A stretch of 64,000 bases of DNA from Pseudomonas sp. GL-B-19. GTDB lineage: Bacteria > Pseudomonadota > Gammaproteobacteria > Pseudomonadales > Pseudomonadaceae. How positions within the stretch are numbered: the stretch's first letter is position 1; the number at the start of each line of letters is the position of its first letter. Positions 51,649-60,956 of the stretch are shown piece by piece. Below the pieces are notes generated by a model that worked only from the letters and a program-made list of their open reading frames with translations, had not been told where the DNA came from and did not search any database. The stretch is from positions 124,001 through 188,000 of the forward strand of contig NZ_JAHBDK010000086.1 of NCBI RefSeq assembly GCF_019956415.1, in the 5' to 3' direction. A program made the translations under genes and the position numbers.

Positions 51649-51669
51649 GTAACACCTATCAGGTTAGCA

Positions 51670-51693
51670 AGCGGGAGCCTTGCGGCTCCCGCT
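51670..51693 (-). other. Hairpin between atpA and atpG
   Basis: AGCGGGAGCC-TTGC-GGCTCCCGCT, a perfect 10-bp stem with a tetraloop in the 50-nt gap after atpA. It lacks a T-run, so it more likely acts as an mRNA stability element that sets alpha:gamma output than as a terminator. Confidence 0.6.
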
Positions 51694-51698
51694 GCGGC

Positions 51699-53243
51699 TT
51701 ACCAGGTTTGGGTGGCCTTGAACTTCTCAATACCGGCTTTCATGCCAGCATCGATTTCGTCATTGAAGTCACCCTTCACGTTGATCTTCGCCATCAAATC
51801 GGCGTGATCGCGGTTGAAGAAGGAAATCAGCGCTTGTTCAAAGCTACCGATCTTGGCGATTGCGACGTCAGTCAGGAACCCACGCTCAGCGGCATACAGC
51901 GACAGCGCCATGTCAGCAATCGACATTGGTGCGTATTGCTTCTGCTTCATCAGCTCGGTAACGCGCTGACCATGGTCAAGTTGCTTACGGGTCGCTTCGT
52001 CCAGGTCAGATGCAAACTGGGCGAATGCCGCCAGTTCACGGTACTGAGCCAGAGCGGTACGGATACCACCGGAGAGCTTCTTGATGATCTTGGTCTGAGC
52101 GGCACCACCCACACGGGATACCGAAACACCGGCGTTCACTGCAGGACGGATCCCGGAGTTGAAAATGGCCGACTCCAGGAAGATCTGACCGTCAGTGATG
52201 GAAATCACGTTGGTCGGAACGAACGCGGAAACGTCGCCAGCCTGGGTTTCGATGATCGGCAGCGCGGTCAGGGAACCGGTTTTGCCGGTCACTGCGCCGT
52301 TGGTGAACTTCTCTACATACTCTTCCGAAACGCGGGATGCGCGCTCCAGCAGACGGGAGTGGAGATAGAACACGTCGCCTGGGTAAGCTTCACGGCCTGG
52401 TGGACGGCGCAGCAGCAGGGAAATCTGGCGATAAGCCACTGCTTGCTTGGACAGATCGTCATAAACGATCAGCGCGTCTTCACCGCGGTCGCGGAAGAAT
52501 TCACCCATGGTGCAACCGGCGTAAGGTGCCAGGTATTGCAGTGCTGCAGATTCCGAAGCGCTCGCTGCCACGATGATCGTGTTAGCCAGTGCGCCGTTTT
52601 CTTCCAGCTTGCGAACAATGTTAGCGATGGTCGATTGTTTCTGACCGATAGCTACATAGACGCAGAAGATTCCGCTGTTTTTCTGGTTGATGATCGCGTC
52701 GATCGCCAGAGCGGTTTTACCGATCTGACGGTCACCGATGATCAGCTCACGCTGGCCACGGCCGACAGGGATCATGGCATCGACAGCCTTGTAGCCAGTC
52801 TGTACAGGCTGGTCTACCGACTTACGCCAGATCACGCCTGGAGCAACTTTCTCGACCGCATCGGTCAAGGTGTTGTTCAGCGGACCTTTGCCATCAATCG
52901 GGTTACCCAGTGCGTCGACTACGCGACCCAGCAGTTCCTTACCAACCGGAACTTCGAGGATGCGGCCAGTGCACTTGGCGCTCATGCCTTCAGCCAGAGA
53001 CTGGTATGCGCCCAATACAACGGCACCTACAGAGTCTTGCTCCAGGTTGAGAGCCATACCGAAGACGCCGCCCGGAAACTCGATCATCTCGCCGTACATT
53101 ACGTCGGCCAGACCGTGAATCCGCACGATACCGTCAGATACGCTGACGACAGTGCCTTCGTTACGGGCTTGGGAGGTCACATCGAGCTTGTCGATGCGGC
53201 CCTTGATAATTTCACTTATTTCGGAAGGATTGAGTTGCTGCAT
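51699..53243 (-). CDS. atpA: ATP synthase alpha subunit
   Basis: Regulatory nucleotide-binding F1 subunit alternating with beta. 514 residues with the P-loop GDRQIGKTALAIDAII (about 170-185), VYVAIGQKQST, the arginine-finger region SVSRVGGAAQTKIIKKLSGG near 370, and the N-terminal crown domain starting MQQLNPSEISEIIKGRI that binds delta. Follows atpH by 21 nt. Confidence 0.98.
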   Translation of the reverse strand: MQQLNPSEISEIIKGRIDKLDVTSQARNEGTVVSVSDGIVRIHGLADVMYGEMIEFPGGVFGMALNLEQDSVGAVVLGAYQSLAEGMSAKCTGRILEVPVGKELLGRVVDALGNPIDGKGPLNNTLTDAVEKVAPGVIWRKSVDQPVQTGYKAVDAMIPVGRGQRELIIGDRQIGKTALAIDAIINQKNSGIFCVYVAIGQKQSTIANIVRKLEENGALANTIIVAASASESAALQYLAPYAGCTMGEFFRDRGEDALIVYDDLSKQAVAYRQISLLLRRPPGREAYPGDVFYLHSRLLERASRVSEEYVEKFTNGAVTGKTGSLTALPIIETQAGDVSAFVPTNVISITDGQIFLESAIFNSGIRPAVNAGVSVSRVGGAAQTKIIKKLSGGIRTALAQYRELAAFAQFASDLDEATRKQLDHGQRVTELMKQKQYAPMSIADMALSLYAAERGFLTDVAIAKIGSFEQALISFFNRDHADLMAKINVKGDFNDEIDAGMKAGIEKFKATQTW

Positions 53244-53264
53244 TGCTCTGCTGCCCCTTCAAAC

Positions 53265-53801
53265 TCAAGATTTCAATGCTTCGGCAAGGTTCGCGAGTTT
53301 GCCGCGAACCGAGCCATCGATAACCAGGTCGCCGGCGCGGATGACAATGCCCCCAATAAGGGATTTGTCTTCCTCGACTTGCAGGCGCACTTCCCGGTTG
53401 AGTCGTGCACTGAGAACCTTGGCGAGTTTGTCTTGCTGTTCTTGGTTCAATGCAAAAGCACTGGTCACTTCAACGTCTACCGACTTCTCTTGTTCGGCCT
53501 TGTACAGGTCGAACAGAGCGGATATCTCCGGCAACAGCGGGAGACGGTCGTTTTCGGCAACGACGTTGATGAAGTTCTGTGCCTTGGCATCAAACTTGTC
53601 GCCGCACACGTCAATAAACGTGGCGGCCTTGTCTGCGCTCGTCAGTCGCGGGGCCTTGAGCACGCGCTGCATGGTGTCGTCTTGCGACACTGCTGCAGCC
53701 AGGCCGAGCATGGCTGACCAAGAGGCCAGTTGCTGGTGGGCCTGGGCGTGCTCGAAGGCTGCCTTAGCGTAAGGTCGGGCCAACGTGGTCAATTCTGCCA
53801 T
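53265..53801 (-). CDS. atpH: ATP synthase delta subunit
   Basis: Joins the peripheral stalk (b subunits) to the alpha crown. 178 residues: helical N-terminal domain (ARPYAKAAFEHAQAHQQLASW) and the C-terminal motif VRLQVEEDKSLIGGIVIRAGDLVIDGSVRGKLANL, diagnostic for AtpH. 12 nt after atpF. Confidence 0.97.
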   Translation of the reverse strand: MAELTTLARPYAKAAFEHAQAHQQLASWSAMLGLAAAVSQDDTMQRVLKAPRLTSADKAATFIDVCGDKFDAKAQNFINVVAENDRLPLLPEISALFDLYKAEQEKSVDVEVTSAFALNQEQQDKLAKVLSARLNREVRLQVEEDKSLIGGIVIRAGDLVIDGSVRGKLANLAEALKS

Positions 53802-53813
53802 GATCGCCCTCGC

Positions 53814-54284
53814 TTAAATTTCAGCAGCCAGTTTGTTTACCAGCTCCGCGTGCGCGTTTTGATCGATTGTGGAACCCAGGATCTTCTCGGCGCCGGAGAC
53901 TGCCAGGCTACCCAGTTGGGCACGCAGCGCGTCTTTGACACTGTTCAGTTCCTGTTCGATCTCGGCCTGAGCCTGAACCTTCACACGGTCAGCGTCGATA
54001 CGGGCTTTTTCAACAGCCTCTTCAACGATCTGGTTACCGCGTTTCTTGGCTTGCTCAATGATTTCGGCTGCCTGAGTTTTAGCTTCGCGCAGTTGTTGAC
54101 CCGCTTTATCTTGGGCCAATTCCAGGTCGCGAGCTGCTCGGGCGGCAGCGTCCAGTCCATCCGCAATCTTCTTCTGACGTTCGTGCAAAGCCGCGATGAC
54201 CGGAGGCCACACGAACTTCATGCAAAACAGTACAAAAATGAAGAACGCAACGGACTGGCCAATCAGGGTTGCATTAATGTTCAC
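53814..54284 (-). CDS. atpF: ATP synthase F0 b subunit
   Basis: Peripheral stalk of F0. 156 residues: one N-terminal membrane helix (MNINATLIGQSVAFFIFVLFCMKFVWPPV) and a long charged coiled coil rich in Ala, Glu, Lys (RQKKIADGLDAAARAARDLELAQDKAGQQL) that dimerises and reaches to delta. Gap of 56 nt to atpE. Confidence 0.98.
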   Translation of the reverse strand: MNINATLIGQSVAFFIFVLFCMKFVWPPVIAALHERQKKIADGLDAAARAARDLELAQDKAGQQLREAKTQAAEIIEQAKKRGNQIVEEAVEKARIDADRVKVQAQAEIEQELNSVKDALRAQLGSLAVSGAEKILGSTIDQNAHAELVNKLAAEI

Positions 54285-54340
54285 GCCAACACCTCGCTCG
54301 TTCGTTACACATCACACCAACTACTCGAAGGTTCGAGTAA

Positions 54341-54598
54341 TTAGCCAGCGAGTTGACCAACGAATGGGTTCGCGAAGGTGAAGAACAGAGCGATACCAAC
54401 ACCGATCATGGTTACGGCGTCGAGCAGACCGGCAACGATGAACATTTTAACTTGCAGCATTGGAACCATTTCTGGCTGACGCGCTGCGCCTTCCAGGAAC
54501 TTGCCGCCCAACAGGCCGAAACCAATTGCGGTACCCAGTGCGCCCAGGCCGATCAACAGTGCAACAGCGATAGCGGTTAGACCAACTACAGTTTCCAT
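54341..54598 (-). CDS. atpE: ATP synthase F0 c subunit
   Basis: The rotor-ring proteolipid. 85 residues, two membrane helices; the polar loop between them reads [10 protein letters not shown], and the proton-binding Asp is in the second helix at [17 protein letters not shown]. Glycine-rich first helix ([21 protein letters not shown]). Flanking gaps (56 and 133 nt) are longer than elsewhere in the operon, as usual for the highly expressed c subunit, whose own ribosome region needs space. Confidence 0.97.
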
Positions 54599-54731
54599 CT
54601 TTCCTCCCGACTTTTACGTCGTATGGTTTAGGTTTTTTAGATTTTAAAGCGGTAAAACAAATCGTTTCATAGCCCTGTTAGGGCACCCACCCGTTTGACC
54701 GAGTGGGACATCAGACTAGTCGAGACTGGTC

Positions 54732-55601
54732 TTAATGGTTCTCTTCGTGCGCCATCGACAGGTAAACGATGGTCAGCATCATGAAGATAAACGCCTGCAG
54801 GGTGATGATCAGGATGTGGAACACAGCCCACGCCCACTGCAGAACTACGCCCAGGCCGCTAAGCCAGAGCAGACCGCTGCCGAACATCACAGCGATCAGA
54901 ATGAAGACCAGTTCGCCGGCGTACATGTTGCCGAACAGACGCAGTGCCAGGGAAATAGGCTTGGCAACCAGCGTCACGAACTCCAGCAGGAAGTTCACCG
55001 GGATCAGCAGGGCTTGAACGAAGACGTTCTTGCTGCCGAAAGGGTGCAGGGTCAGTTCGCCGATGAAGCCGCCGATGCCCTTGACCTTGATGCTGTAGAA
55101 AATGATCAACGCGAACACCGACAGGGACATGCCCAGGGTCGCGTTCGGGTCAGTGGTCGGAACAGCACGGAAGACCAGATGCGGGTCGCCAGTAATGATG
55201 GCTGCCACTTTTGGAATCCAGTCAACCGGTACCAGGTCGACGGCGTTCATCAGGAACACCCAGACAAAAATGGTCAGCGCCAATGGTGCGATCAATGGAT
55301 TACGGCCGTGAAAGGTATCTTTCACGCTGCTGTCGACGAACTCGATCAGAACCTCAACGAAGTTCTGCAAGCCGCCAGGCTGACCGGAAGTCGCCTTCTT
55401 TGCCGCCATGCGGAAAAGAAGAACGAAGATCAGACCCAACGCGACCGACCAGCCGAGAGTATCGACGTGGAAAGCCCAGAAGCCCATTTCTTTGGCTTCT
55501 GCTGCGGTGTGGGCAAAACCCCACCCGCCAGTTGGGTGCTGACCGAAGGTCAGGTTCTGCAAGTGGTGCTGGATATAGCCCGAAGCGGTTGTCTCTGCCA
55601 T
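54732..55601 (-). CDS. atpB: ATP synthase F0 a subunit
   Basis: Proton-channel stator that works against the c ring. 289 residues with about six helices, the essential Arg in ISLALRLFGNMYAGELVFILIAVM near 225 and the loop NPLIAPLALTIFVWVFLMNAVDLVPVDWIP. The N-terminus MAETTASGYIQHHLQNLTFG is typical for Pseudomonas AtpB. 16 nt after atpI. Confidence 0.97.
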   Translation of the reverse strand: MAETTASGYIQHHLQNLTFGQHPTGGWGFAHTAAEAKEMGFWAFHVDTLGWSVALGLIFVLLFRMAAKKATSGQPGGLQNFVEVLIEFVDSSVKDTFHGRNPLIAPLALTIFVWVFLMNAVDLVPVDWIPKVAAIITGDPHLVFRAVPTTDPNATLGMSLSVFALIIFYSIKVKGIGGFIGELTLHPFGSKNVFVQALLIPVNFLLEFVTLVAKPISLALRLFGNMYAGELVFILIAVMFGSGLLWLSGLGVVLQWAWAVFHILIITLQAFIFMMLTIVYLSMAHEENH

Positions 55602-55617
55602 GGTTGCCTCAAACGCC

Positions 55618-56025
55618 CTAAGGTCTCGAAAGTCTTGTTCTCATCAGCAGGGGCGCGAACCAGCTGACCAGTTGGGTCAACACGAAGACGCCGAATACAG
55701 CTAGCGGCGCCAATGGCTTCACACCTGCAAACGTCAATGCAAAGAGCACTGCCGTCAAAATCAGTTTGCCCGCCTCGCCGGCATAAAAAGACCGGACGAT
55801 GGCTTGAGCTGCTCGGGCGCCGGAAAACCGAAATGCCCTGTGAGCGAAATAAACATTGGGAAGCAAGGCTATCAGGCCTCCGCAAAGTCCTGAGTACCCG
55901 GCTACGACTCCATGCCAGTACCAGAGCGCCAAGGCGGCCAGTACCAAAACGACAAATTGAGCCAGTAAGACCGGAAAAACTGCCAGGCGATGGAACGGCA
56001 AGCGGTTTGGCGTGCGGCTCTCCAT
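55618..56025 (-). CDS. atpI: ATP synthase protein I
   Basis: A 135-residue protein with four hydrophobic helices, first gene of the atp operon; AtpI helps assemble or stabilise the c ring and is not essential. Recognised by position and by the layout: short basic N-terminus, then FPVLLAQFVVLVLAALALWYW, LCGGLIALLPNVYFAHRAFRFSG and GEAGKLILTAVLFALTFAGV. ATG at 56025 is well placed. The 148-nt gap to parB should carry the main atp promoter. Confidence 0.92.
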   Translation of the reverse strand: MESRTPNRLPFHRLAVFPVLLAQFVVLVLAALALWYWHGVVAGYSGLCGGLIALLPNVYFAHRAFRFSGARAAQAIVRSFYAGEAGKLILTAVLFALTFAGVKPLAPLAVFGVFVLTQLVSWFAPLLMRTRLSRP

Positions 56026-56173
56026 CGTTTTTGCTCCCCAATGATCGGCTGCCAGAATTCAATAACTTGGCATAATTTGTGCCGACAAAATGCGCGCAGA
56101 GTATAGGGGCGGTTCCGCCCCTATTCAACTGTCAGGTAGTGATTTCCGACTTCACGCTACATGAGGAAATGTT

Positions 56174-57046
56174 TCAACGAATGTGTGCAAGCACACCCTG
56201 CAATTCGTCGAGGGAGTTGTAACCAATAACCAACTGCCCCTTCCCCTTCTTACCGTGGCGAATCTGCACCGCAGAGCCTAGGCGTTCGGCCAGGCGCTGC
56301 TCAAGTCGGGCTATATCCGGGTCCGGTTTTACCGGTTCGGCAGGTTCCTGTTTGCCACTCAACCACTGGCGAACCAGTGCTTCAGTCTGGCGCACAGTCA
56401 GCCCCCGTGCGACAACGTGTCGCGCCCCTTCTACCTGTTGATTCTCCGGTAAACCGAGCAAAGCTCGCGCATGACCCATTTCCAGGTCACCGTGCGACAG
56501 CATGGTTTTGATAACTTCCGGCAACGCGATCAAGCGTAGCAGGTTGGCCACGGTCACGCGGGATTTGCCCACGGCCTCGGCAACTTGCTGTTGAGTGAGC
56601 TGGAATTCCTGCTGCAAACGCTGCAACGCCACCGCTTCTTCGATCGGATTGAGGTCTTCACGCTGGATATTCTCGATCAGCGCCATAGCGATGGCCGTTT
56701 CATCCGGTACATCGCGAACCATCGCCGGGATGGTTTCCTTGCCTGCCTGCTGGCTTGCACGCCAGCGGCGTTCACCGGCGATGATCTCGAAGCGACCGCT
56801 ACCGATCGGGCGGACCACGATCGGCTGCATCACACCCTGGGCCTTGATCGACTGCGCCAATTCTTCCAGCGCTTGAGGATCCATATCCCGACGGGGTTGA
56901 TACTTGCCCCGCTGGATCAGGTCCAGGGGAAGGTGCTGCAGCTCACGCTGGTCGGCTTGCACCGCTTGTTCTTCCAGCGAGCTGACAGTCGGACCACTCA
57001 GCAGTGCATCCAGTCCACGTCCGAGACCTCGTTTCTTGACGGCCAT
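56174..57046 (-). CDS. parB: Chromosome partitioning protein ParB
   Basis: Sequence-specific CTPase that loads at parS sites, spreads and brings the origin region under ParA control. 290 residues: CTP-binding motif IAGERRWRASQ with EQPIVVRP-type strand near 78-103, central HTH FQLTQQQVAEAVGKSRVTVANLLRLI near 143-168, and a C-terminal dimerisation domain. Its predicted sites at 254-269 and 9186-9201 are in this window. Downstream of parA by 9 nt. Confidence 0.97.
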   Translation of the reverse strand: MAVKKRGLGRGLDALLSGPTVSSLEEQAVQADQRELQHLPLDLIQRGKYQPRRDMDPQALEELAQSIKAQGVMQPIVVRPIGSGRFEIIAGERRWRASQQAGKETIPAMVRDVPDETAIAMALIENIQREDLNPIEEAVALQRLQQEFQLTQQQVAEAVGKSRVTVANLLRLIALPEVIKTMLSHGDLEMGHARALLGLPENQQVEGARHVVARGLTVRQTEALVRQWLSGKQEPAEPVKPDPDIARLEQRLAERLGSAVQIRHGKKGKGQLVIGYNSLDELQGVLAHIR

Positions 57047-57055
57047 GGGGATTCC

Positions 57056-57853
57056 TTAAGTTGCCTGAGCAGCGGCGGTGCGTGAGTTTTTGCGTTGACG
57101 ACGAACCATCTCGCCCGCCAAAGCCAGATAGGCAATGGCGCCCCGAGATGACTTGTCGTACGCCAATGCCGGCATCCCATAACTAGGCGCTTCGGCCAGG
57201 CGAATGTTGCGCGGAATCACGGTGTCGTAGAGCTGCTCGCCGAAGTGTTCCTTGAGCTGTGCAGACACATCGTTCATCAGGCTCAGACGCGGGTCGTACA
57301 TGGTCCGCAACAGGCCTTCGACTTTCAGGTTCGGGTTCAGCAGTTCGGCGATGCGCTTGATGTTATCCACAAGGTCGCTCAGACCTTCCAACGCAAAGTA
57401 CTCGCACTGCATGGGGATAATTACCCCATCGGCGGCAACCAGTGCGTTCAGCGTCAGCATCGACAACGACGGCGGGCAGTCGATCAAAATGTAATCGTAG
57501 TTTTCACGGATCGGCGCCAATGCACTGCGCAGGCGACTTTCCTTCATCTGCATTTCCAGCAGAACCACTTCAGCCGCCGTCAGGTCACGGTTAGCCGGCA
57601 ACAACTGGTAACCACCGTGTTCGGAGAAATGCATGGCCTGGGCCAAGTCGCATTCACCGATCAGCAAGTCGTAGACCGAGTTTTCCAGACCGTGTTTATC
57701 CACACCGCTACCCATGGTGGCGTTGCCCTGTGGATCGAGATCGATCAGCAGTACCCGACGCTTGGTAGCGACCAGGGAAGCTGCGAGGTTGATGCAGGTG
57801 GTGGTTTTACCCACACCACCCTTTTGGTTCGCAATCGCGAATACCTTAGCCAT
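57056..57853 (-). CDS. parA: Chromosome partitioning ATPase ParA
   Basis: Walker-type ATPase that segregates the origin region. 265 residues with the deviant Walker A KGGVGKTTTCINLAA at about 11-25 (signature Lys), Walker A' YDYILIDCPPSLS near 118 and GVIIPMQCEYFALEGL near 140. ATG at 57853 (MAKVFAIANQKGGVGKTT) is preferred to an upstream ATG that would add six residues. Operon order rsmG-parA-parB is as in other pseudomonads. Confidence 0.97.
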   Translation of the reverse strand: MAKVFAIANQKGGVGKTTTCINLAASLVATKRRVLLIDLDPQGNATMGSGVDKHGLENSVYDLLIGECDLAQAMHFSEHGGYQLLPANRDLTAAEVVLLEMQMKESRLRSALAPIRENYDYILIDCPPSLSMLTLNALVAADGVIIPMQCEYFALEGLSDLVDNIKRIAELLNPNLKVEGLLRTMYDPRLSLMNDVSAQLKEHFGEQLYDTVIPRNIRLAEAPSYGMPALAYDKSSRGAIAYLALAGEMVRRQRKNSRTAAAQAT

Positions 57854-57871
57854 TCTTGCTTGTGTTCCCAA

Positions 57872-58516
57872 TCATGCCGTGCGGCGCAGTATCAGCAGAT
57901 GGCGTTGGCCTTGGCAACCAGGTACGGCCAGGGCGTGTTCGCTATCGAGGTGGAAGTCTGCCGGCAATGCTACCAGCTCATCGGCCGGATGAACGCCCTT
58001 CATTGCCAGCCAGCGTGTATCGGCGTCGCCGAGATGGCGAGTCCAGTTGCTGAAGTTCTCCATACTGCTGAACGCCCGGGAAATGATCCCGTTGAATGGC
58101 TGTGCAGGCTGGAAGGCTTCGACGCGACTGTGGATAACTTGCAGGTTATCCAGTTTGAGTTCGAGTTTGACCTGGGTCAGGAAGCGGGTTTTCTTGCCGT
58201 TGCTGTCCAGGCAAGTCACTTGGGACTCTGGAAACAGGATGGCCATCGGAATGCCCGGCATGCCGCCACCGCTGCCAACGTCCAGCCAGCGACCGTTTTC
58301 GATGAACGACATGACGCTCAAACTATCGAGCAGGTGGCGAGAGACCATTTCGTCCGGATCGCGCACGGCGGTCAGGTTGTAGGCCTTGTTCCATTTGATC
58401 AACAGAGCCAGATAACCCAGCAGCTGCGCGTGCTGGGTTTCTGTCAGTGTGACACCGAGCTGGCGAGCACCTGTGGATAACTCTTCGGCGTGTTGCGAGG
58501 TAACCAACGAACTCAA
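57872..58516 (-). CDS. rsmG: 16S rRNA (guanine-527-N7) methyltransferase
   Basis: Methylates N7 of G527 in the 530 loop of 16S rRNA. 214 residues, formerly GidB: LLGYLALLIKWNKAYNLTAVRDP near 30-52, SAM motif WLDVGSGGGMPGIPMAI near 78-94. The start is a TTG at 58516 whose bases overlap the mnmG stop, implying translational coupling; an ATG further in would remove conserved residues. 18 nt before parA. Confidence 0.95.
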   Translation of the reverse strand: MSSLVTSQHAEELSTGARQLGVTLTETQHAQLLGYLALLIKWNKAYNLTAVRDPDEMVSRHLLDSLSVMSFIENGRWLDVGSGGGMPGIPMAILFPESQVTCLDSNGKKTRFLTQVKLELKLDNLQVIHSRVEAFQPAQPFNGIISRAFSSMENFSNWTRHLGDADTRWLAMKGVHPADELVALPADFHLDSEHALAVPGCQGQRHLLILRRTA

Positions 58517-60408
58517 GCGCTTTGCTCCAACTGACGGCCCGCGCCGCGTTTTTTCAAATGAATCATCAACAGCGAAATGGCTGCCGGGGTTACGCCCGGG
58601 ATACGTGACGCCTGGCCCAAAGTTTCTGGACGGGTCGCGCCGAGCTTGCTCTGGATCTCTTTGGAGAGGCCGGAAATGTTCGTGTAATCGATATCCACAG
58701 GCAGTTTTGTATCTTCGCTGGCCCGCAGGCGTGCGATTTCATCCTGTTGACGGTCGATGTAACCGGCGTACTTGGTCTTGATTTCAACCTGTTCGGCGAC
58801 CTGTGGATCTTCTGCGCCCCCGCCAGTCACGGCGATCAGGCCAGCGTAGTCGATTTCCGGACGGCTCAAGAGGTTGAGCAAATTGTATTCATGGGTCAGC
58901 GGTGTGCCGAACTTTTCGGAAATTGCATCGCCCTGCTCGGTACCAGGGCGCACCCAGGTACTTTTCAGACGCTGTTCTTCCAGTTCGATGCTTTCGCGTT
59001 TCGTGCAGAACGCCGCCCAACGCGCGTCATCGACCAGACCCAGTTCGCGACCTTTTTCGGTCAAGCGCAGGTCCGCGTTGTCTTCGCGCAGGATCAGGCG
59101 GTACTCGGCACGGGAGGTAAACATCCGGTACGGCTCTTGAGTACCTAGCGTAATCAGGTCGTCGACCAACACGCCGATGTACGCCTCGTCGCGACGCGGG
59201 CACCAGGCATCTTTGCCTTGTGCGCGCAGTGCAGCGTTGGCGCCGGCCAGCAAACCTTGGGCGCCAGCTTCTTCGTAACCGGTGGTGCCATTGATTTGCC
59301 CGGCGAAAAACAGGCCGCCGATGACTTTGGTTTCCAGGCTGTACTTCAGGTCACGCGGATCGAAGTAGTCATACTCGATGGCATAACCAGGACGAACGAT
59401 GTGCGCGTTTTCCATGCCACGGATCGATTGCACGATCTGCAATTGCACGTCGAACGGCAAGGAGGTGGATATCCCGTTCGGATACAGCTCGTGAGTGGTC
59501 AGACCTTCCGGCTCGATAAAGACCTGATGGCTTTCCTTGTCGGCAAAGCGGTGGATCTTGTCTTCGATCGACGGGCAATAACGCGGGCCGATGCCTTCGA
59601 TCACGCCGGAATACATCGGCGAACGATCAAGGTTGGAGGCAATAATTTCGTGAGTCCGGGCGTTCGTGTGGGTAATCCAGCAGCTCACCTGTTTCGGATG
59701 CTGCTCTTTGGACCCCATGAACGACATCACCGGGATCGGTGTATCGCCGGCTTGCTCGGTCATGACCGAGAAATCCACAGAACGACCGTCGATCCGTGGT
59801 GGCGTACCGGTTTTCAGACGACCTACACGCAGTGGCAATTCACGCAGACGGTGAGCCAGGGCAATCGAAGGAGGATCACCGGCACGACCGCCGGAGTAAT
59901 TCTGCATTCCGATGTGGATAAGTCCGCCGAGGAAGGTGCCAGTGGTCAACACCACGGAGTCCGCGAAGAAACGCAGGCCCATTTGGGTGACAACACCACG
60001 CACTTGTTCCTGCTCGACGATCAAGTCGTCAGCGGCCTGCTGAAATATCCACAGGTTCGGCTGGTTTTCCAATGCTTCTCGGACAGCGGCTTTGTAGAGA
60101 ACCCGGTCCGCCTGAGCGCGAGTTGCACGCACGGCCGGACCTTTGCGGCTGTTCAACACGCGAAATTGAATACCACCTTTGTCGGTAGCCATGGCCATCG
60201 CGCCACCAAGGGCGTCGATTTCTTTTACCAGATGACTTTTACCGATCCCACCAATGGCGGGGTTGCAACTCATTGCTCCGAGGGTTTCCACGTTATGCGT
60301 CAGCAACAGGGTTTTTGCACCCATACGTGCTGAGGCCAGTGCTGCCTCGGTACCGGCATGACCGCCGCCGATGACGATCACTTCAAAACGGGAAGGGAAA
60401 TCCACCAC
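58513..60408 (-). CDS. mnmG: tRNA U34 5-carboxymethylaminomethyl modification enzyme
   Basis: FAD- and folate-dependent partner of MnmE in making cmnm5U34 at the wobble position of several tRNAs. 631 residues (formerly GidA): FAD-binding VIGGGHAGTEAALASARMG near 12-30, SCNPAIGGIGKSHLVKEIDALGG near 47-70, and GYEEAGAQGLLAGANAALRAQGK near 375-397. GTG start at 60408 (a second GTG follows directly). Its 3' end overlaps rsmG; a 549-nt DnaA-box-rich gap lies upstream. Confidence 0.96.
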   Translation of the reverse strand: MVDFPSRFEVIVIGGGHAGTEAALASARMGAKTLLLTHNVETLGAMSCNPAIGGIGKSHLVKEIDALGGAMAMATDKGGIQFRVLNSRKGPAVRATRAQADRVLYKAAVREALENQPNLWIFQQAADDLIVEQEQVRGVVTQMGLRFFADSVVLTTGTFLGGLIHIGMQNYSGGRAGDPPSIALAHRLRELPLRVGRLKTGTPPRIDGRSVDFSVMTEQAGDTPIPVMSFMGSKEQHPKQVSCWITHTNARTHEIIASNLDRSPMYSGVIEGIGPRYCPSIEDKIHRFADKESHQVFIEPEGLTTHELYPNGISTSLPFDVQLQIVQSIRGMENAHIVRPGYAIEYDYFDPRDLKYSLETKVIGGLFFAGQINGTTGYEEAGAQGLLAGANAALRAQGKDAWCPRRDEAYIGVLVDDLITLGTQEPYRMFTSRAEYRLILREDNADLRLTEKGRELGLVDDARWAAFCTKRESIELEEQRLKSTWVRPGTEQGDAISEKFGTPLTHEYNLLNLLSRPEIDYAGLIAVTGGGAEDPQVAEQVEIKTKYAGYIDRQQDEIARLRASEDTKLPVDIDYTNISGLSKEIQSKLGATRPETLGQASRIPGVTPAAISLLMIHLKKRGAGRQLEQSA

Positions 60409-60956
60409 GCACCTCGTGCCTGCTTCAGTTAGGTAATCAGGAATAGTTTGAGCTCAGGTTTCTGGACCTGGTCGGCAAGTATAGGGACTTCGTCCTTCCT
60501 AAAGAACCCTTTGCACAAAATTTAACCAGCTGTGGAGAAGTCGGGGTTATAGAAATTAAAAAGAGAGAAATTTATTAAATCTTTGTTTTTATGTTTATTT
60601 CTACTGAGGCACCTTTCTGTGGATAGATTGCTACAGCCCTTTATTATCAATATGTACAGAGATTCAAAACCCTGTGGTCATGTGCCAACGAGGCCCTTGG
60701 ATAACCGGTTTAAGCCTGTGGATGAAAGGGGTGGTTATCCACAGAGGCGGTTATCTTCAGTTTTGAGGCCCTGTTATCAACCGCCCTTAGTGGCAGTTAT
60801 TCACAGGGCTTAATCCACAGAAAAGCGCTCATCGGGTAAATTTTGGTCGAAGGAAAACCGCTCAACCAGAAATTATCTGCTCGGCACTGAGGGAAGATTT
60901 ATCAAAAAAGAGGAAACAGACAGGCGCGAATGGCCTGTCTGTGGACAACTGAAGGG
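60409..60956. other. AT-rich region with a cluster of DnaA boxes, oriC-like
   Basis: No gene is visible in these 548 nt. It has a strongly AT-rich block (about 60545-60605) followed by a cluster of DnaA-box-like 9-mers: an exact TTATCCACA at 60735-60743, TTATTCACA at 60797-60805, TAATCCACA at 60811-60819, and reverse-orientation TGTGGATAG at 60618-60626 and TGTGGATGA at 60717-60725, plus weaker TTATCTTCA (60751) and TTATCAACC (60774). AT-rich DNA beside clustered DnaA boxes is the layout of a replication origin. Pseudomonads use an origin beside dnaA as the main oriC, so this may be a secondary DnaA-binding region or titration site. It also contains the mnmG promoter. Confidence 0.7.
60916..60942 (-). 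terminator. Terminator downstream of mnmE
   Basis: ACAGACAGG and CCTGTCTGT arms with a 9-nt loop, followed on the minus strand by a T-rich run (TTTCCTCTTTTTTG). It lies 15 nt after the mnmE stop. Confidence 0.8.

Noticed and set aside
51636..53717. 693-codon plus-strand ORF opposite atpA and atpH
   Set aside because: Antisense to two core genes with complete catalytic motifs; translation has no recognisable domain.
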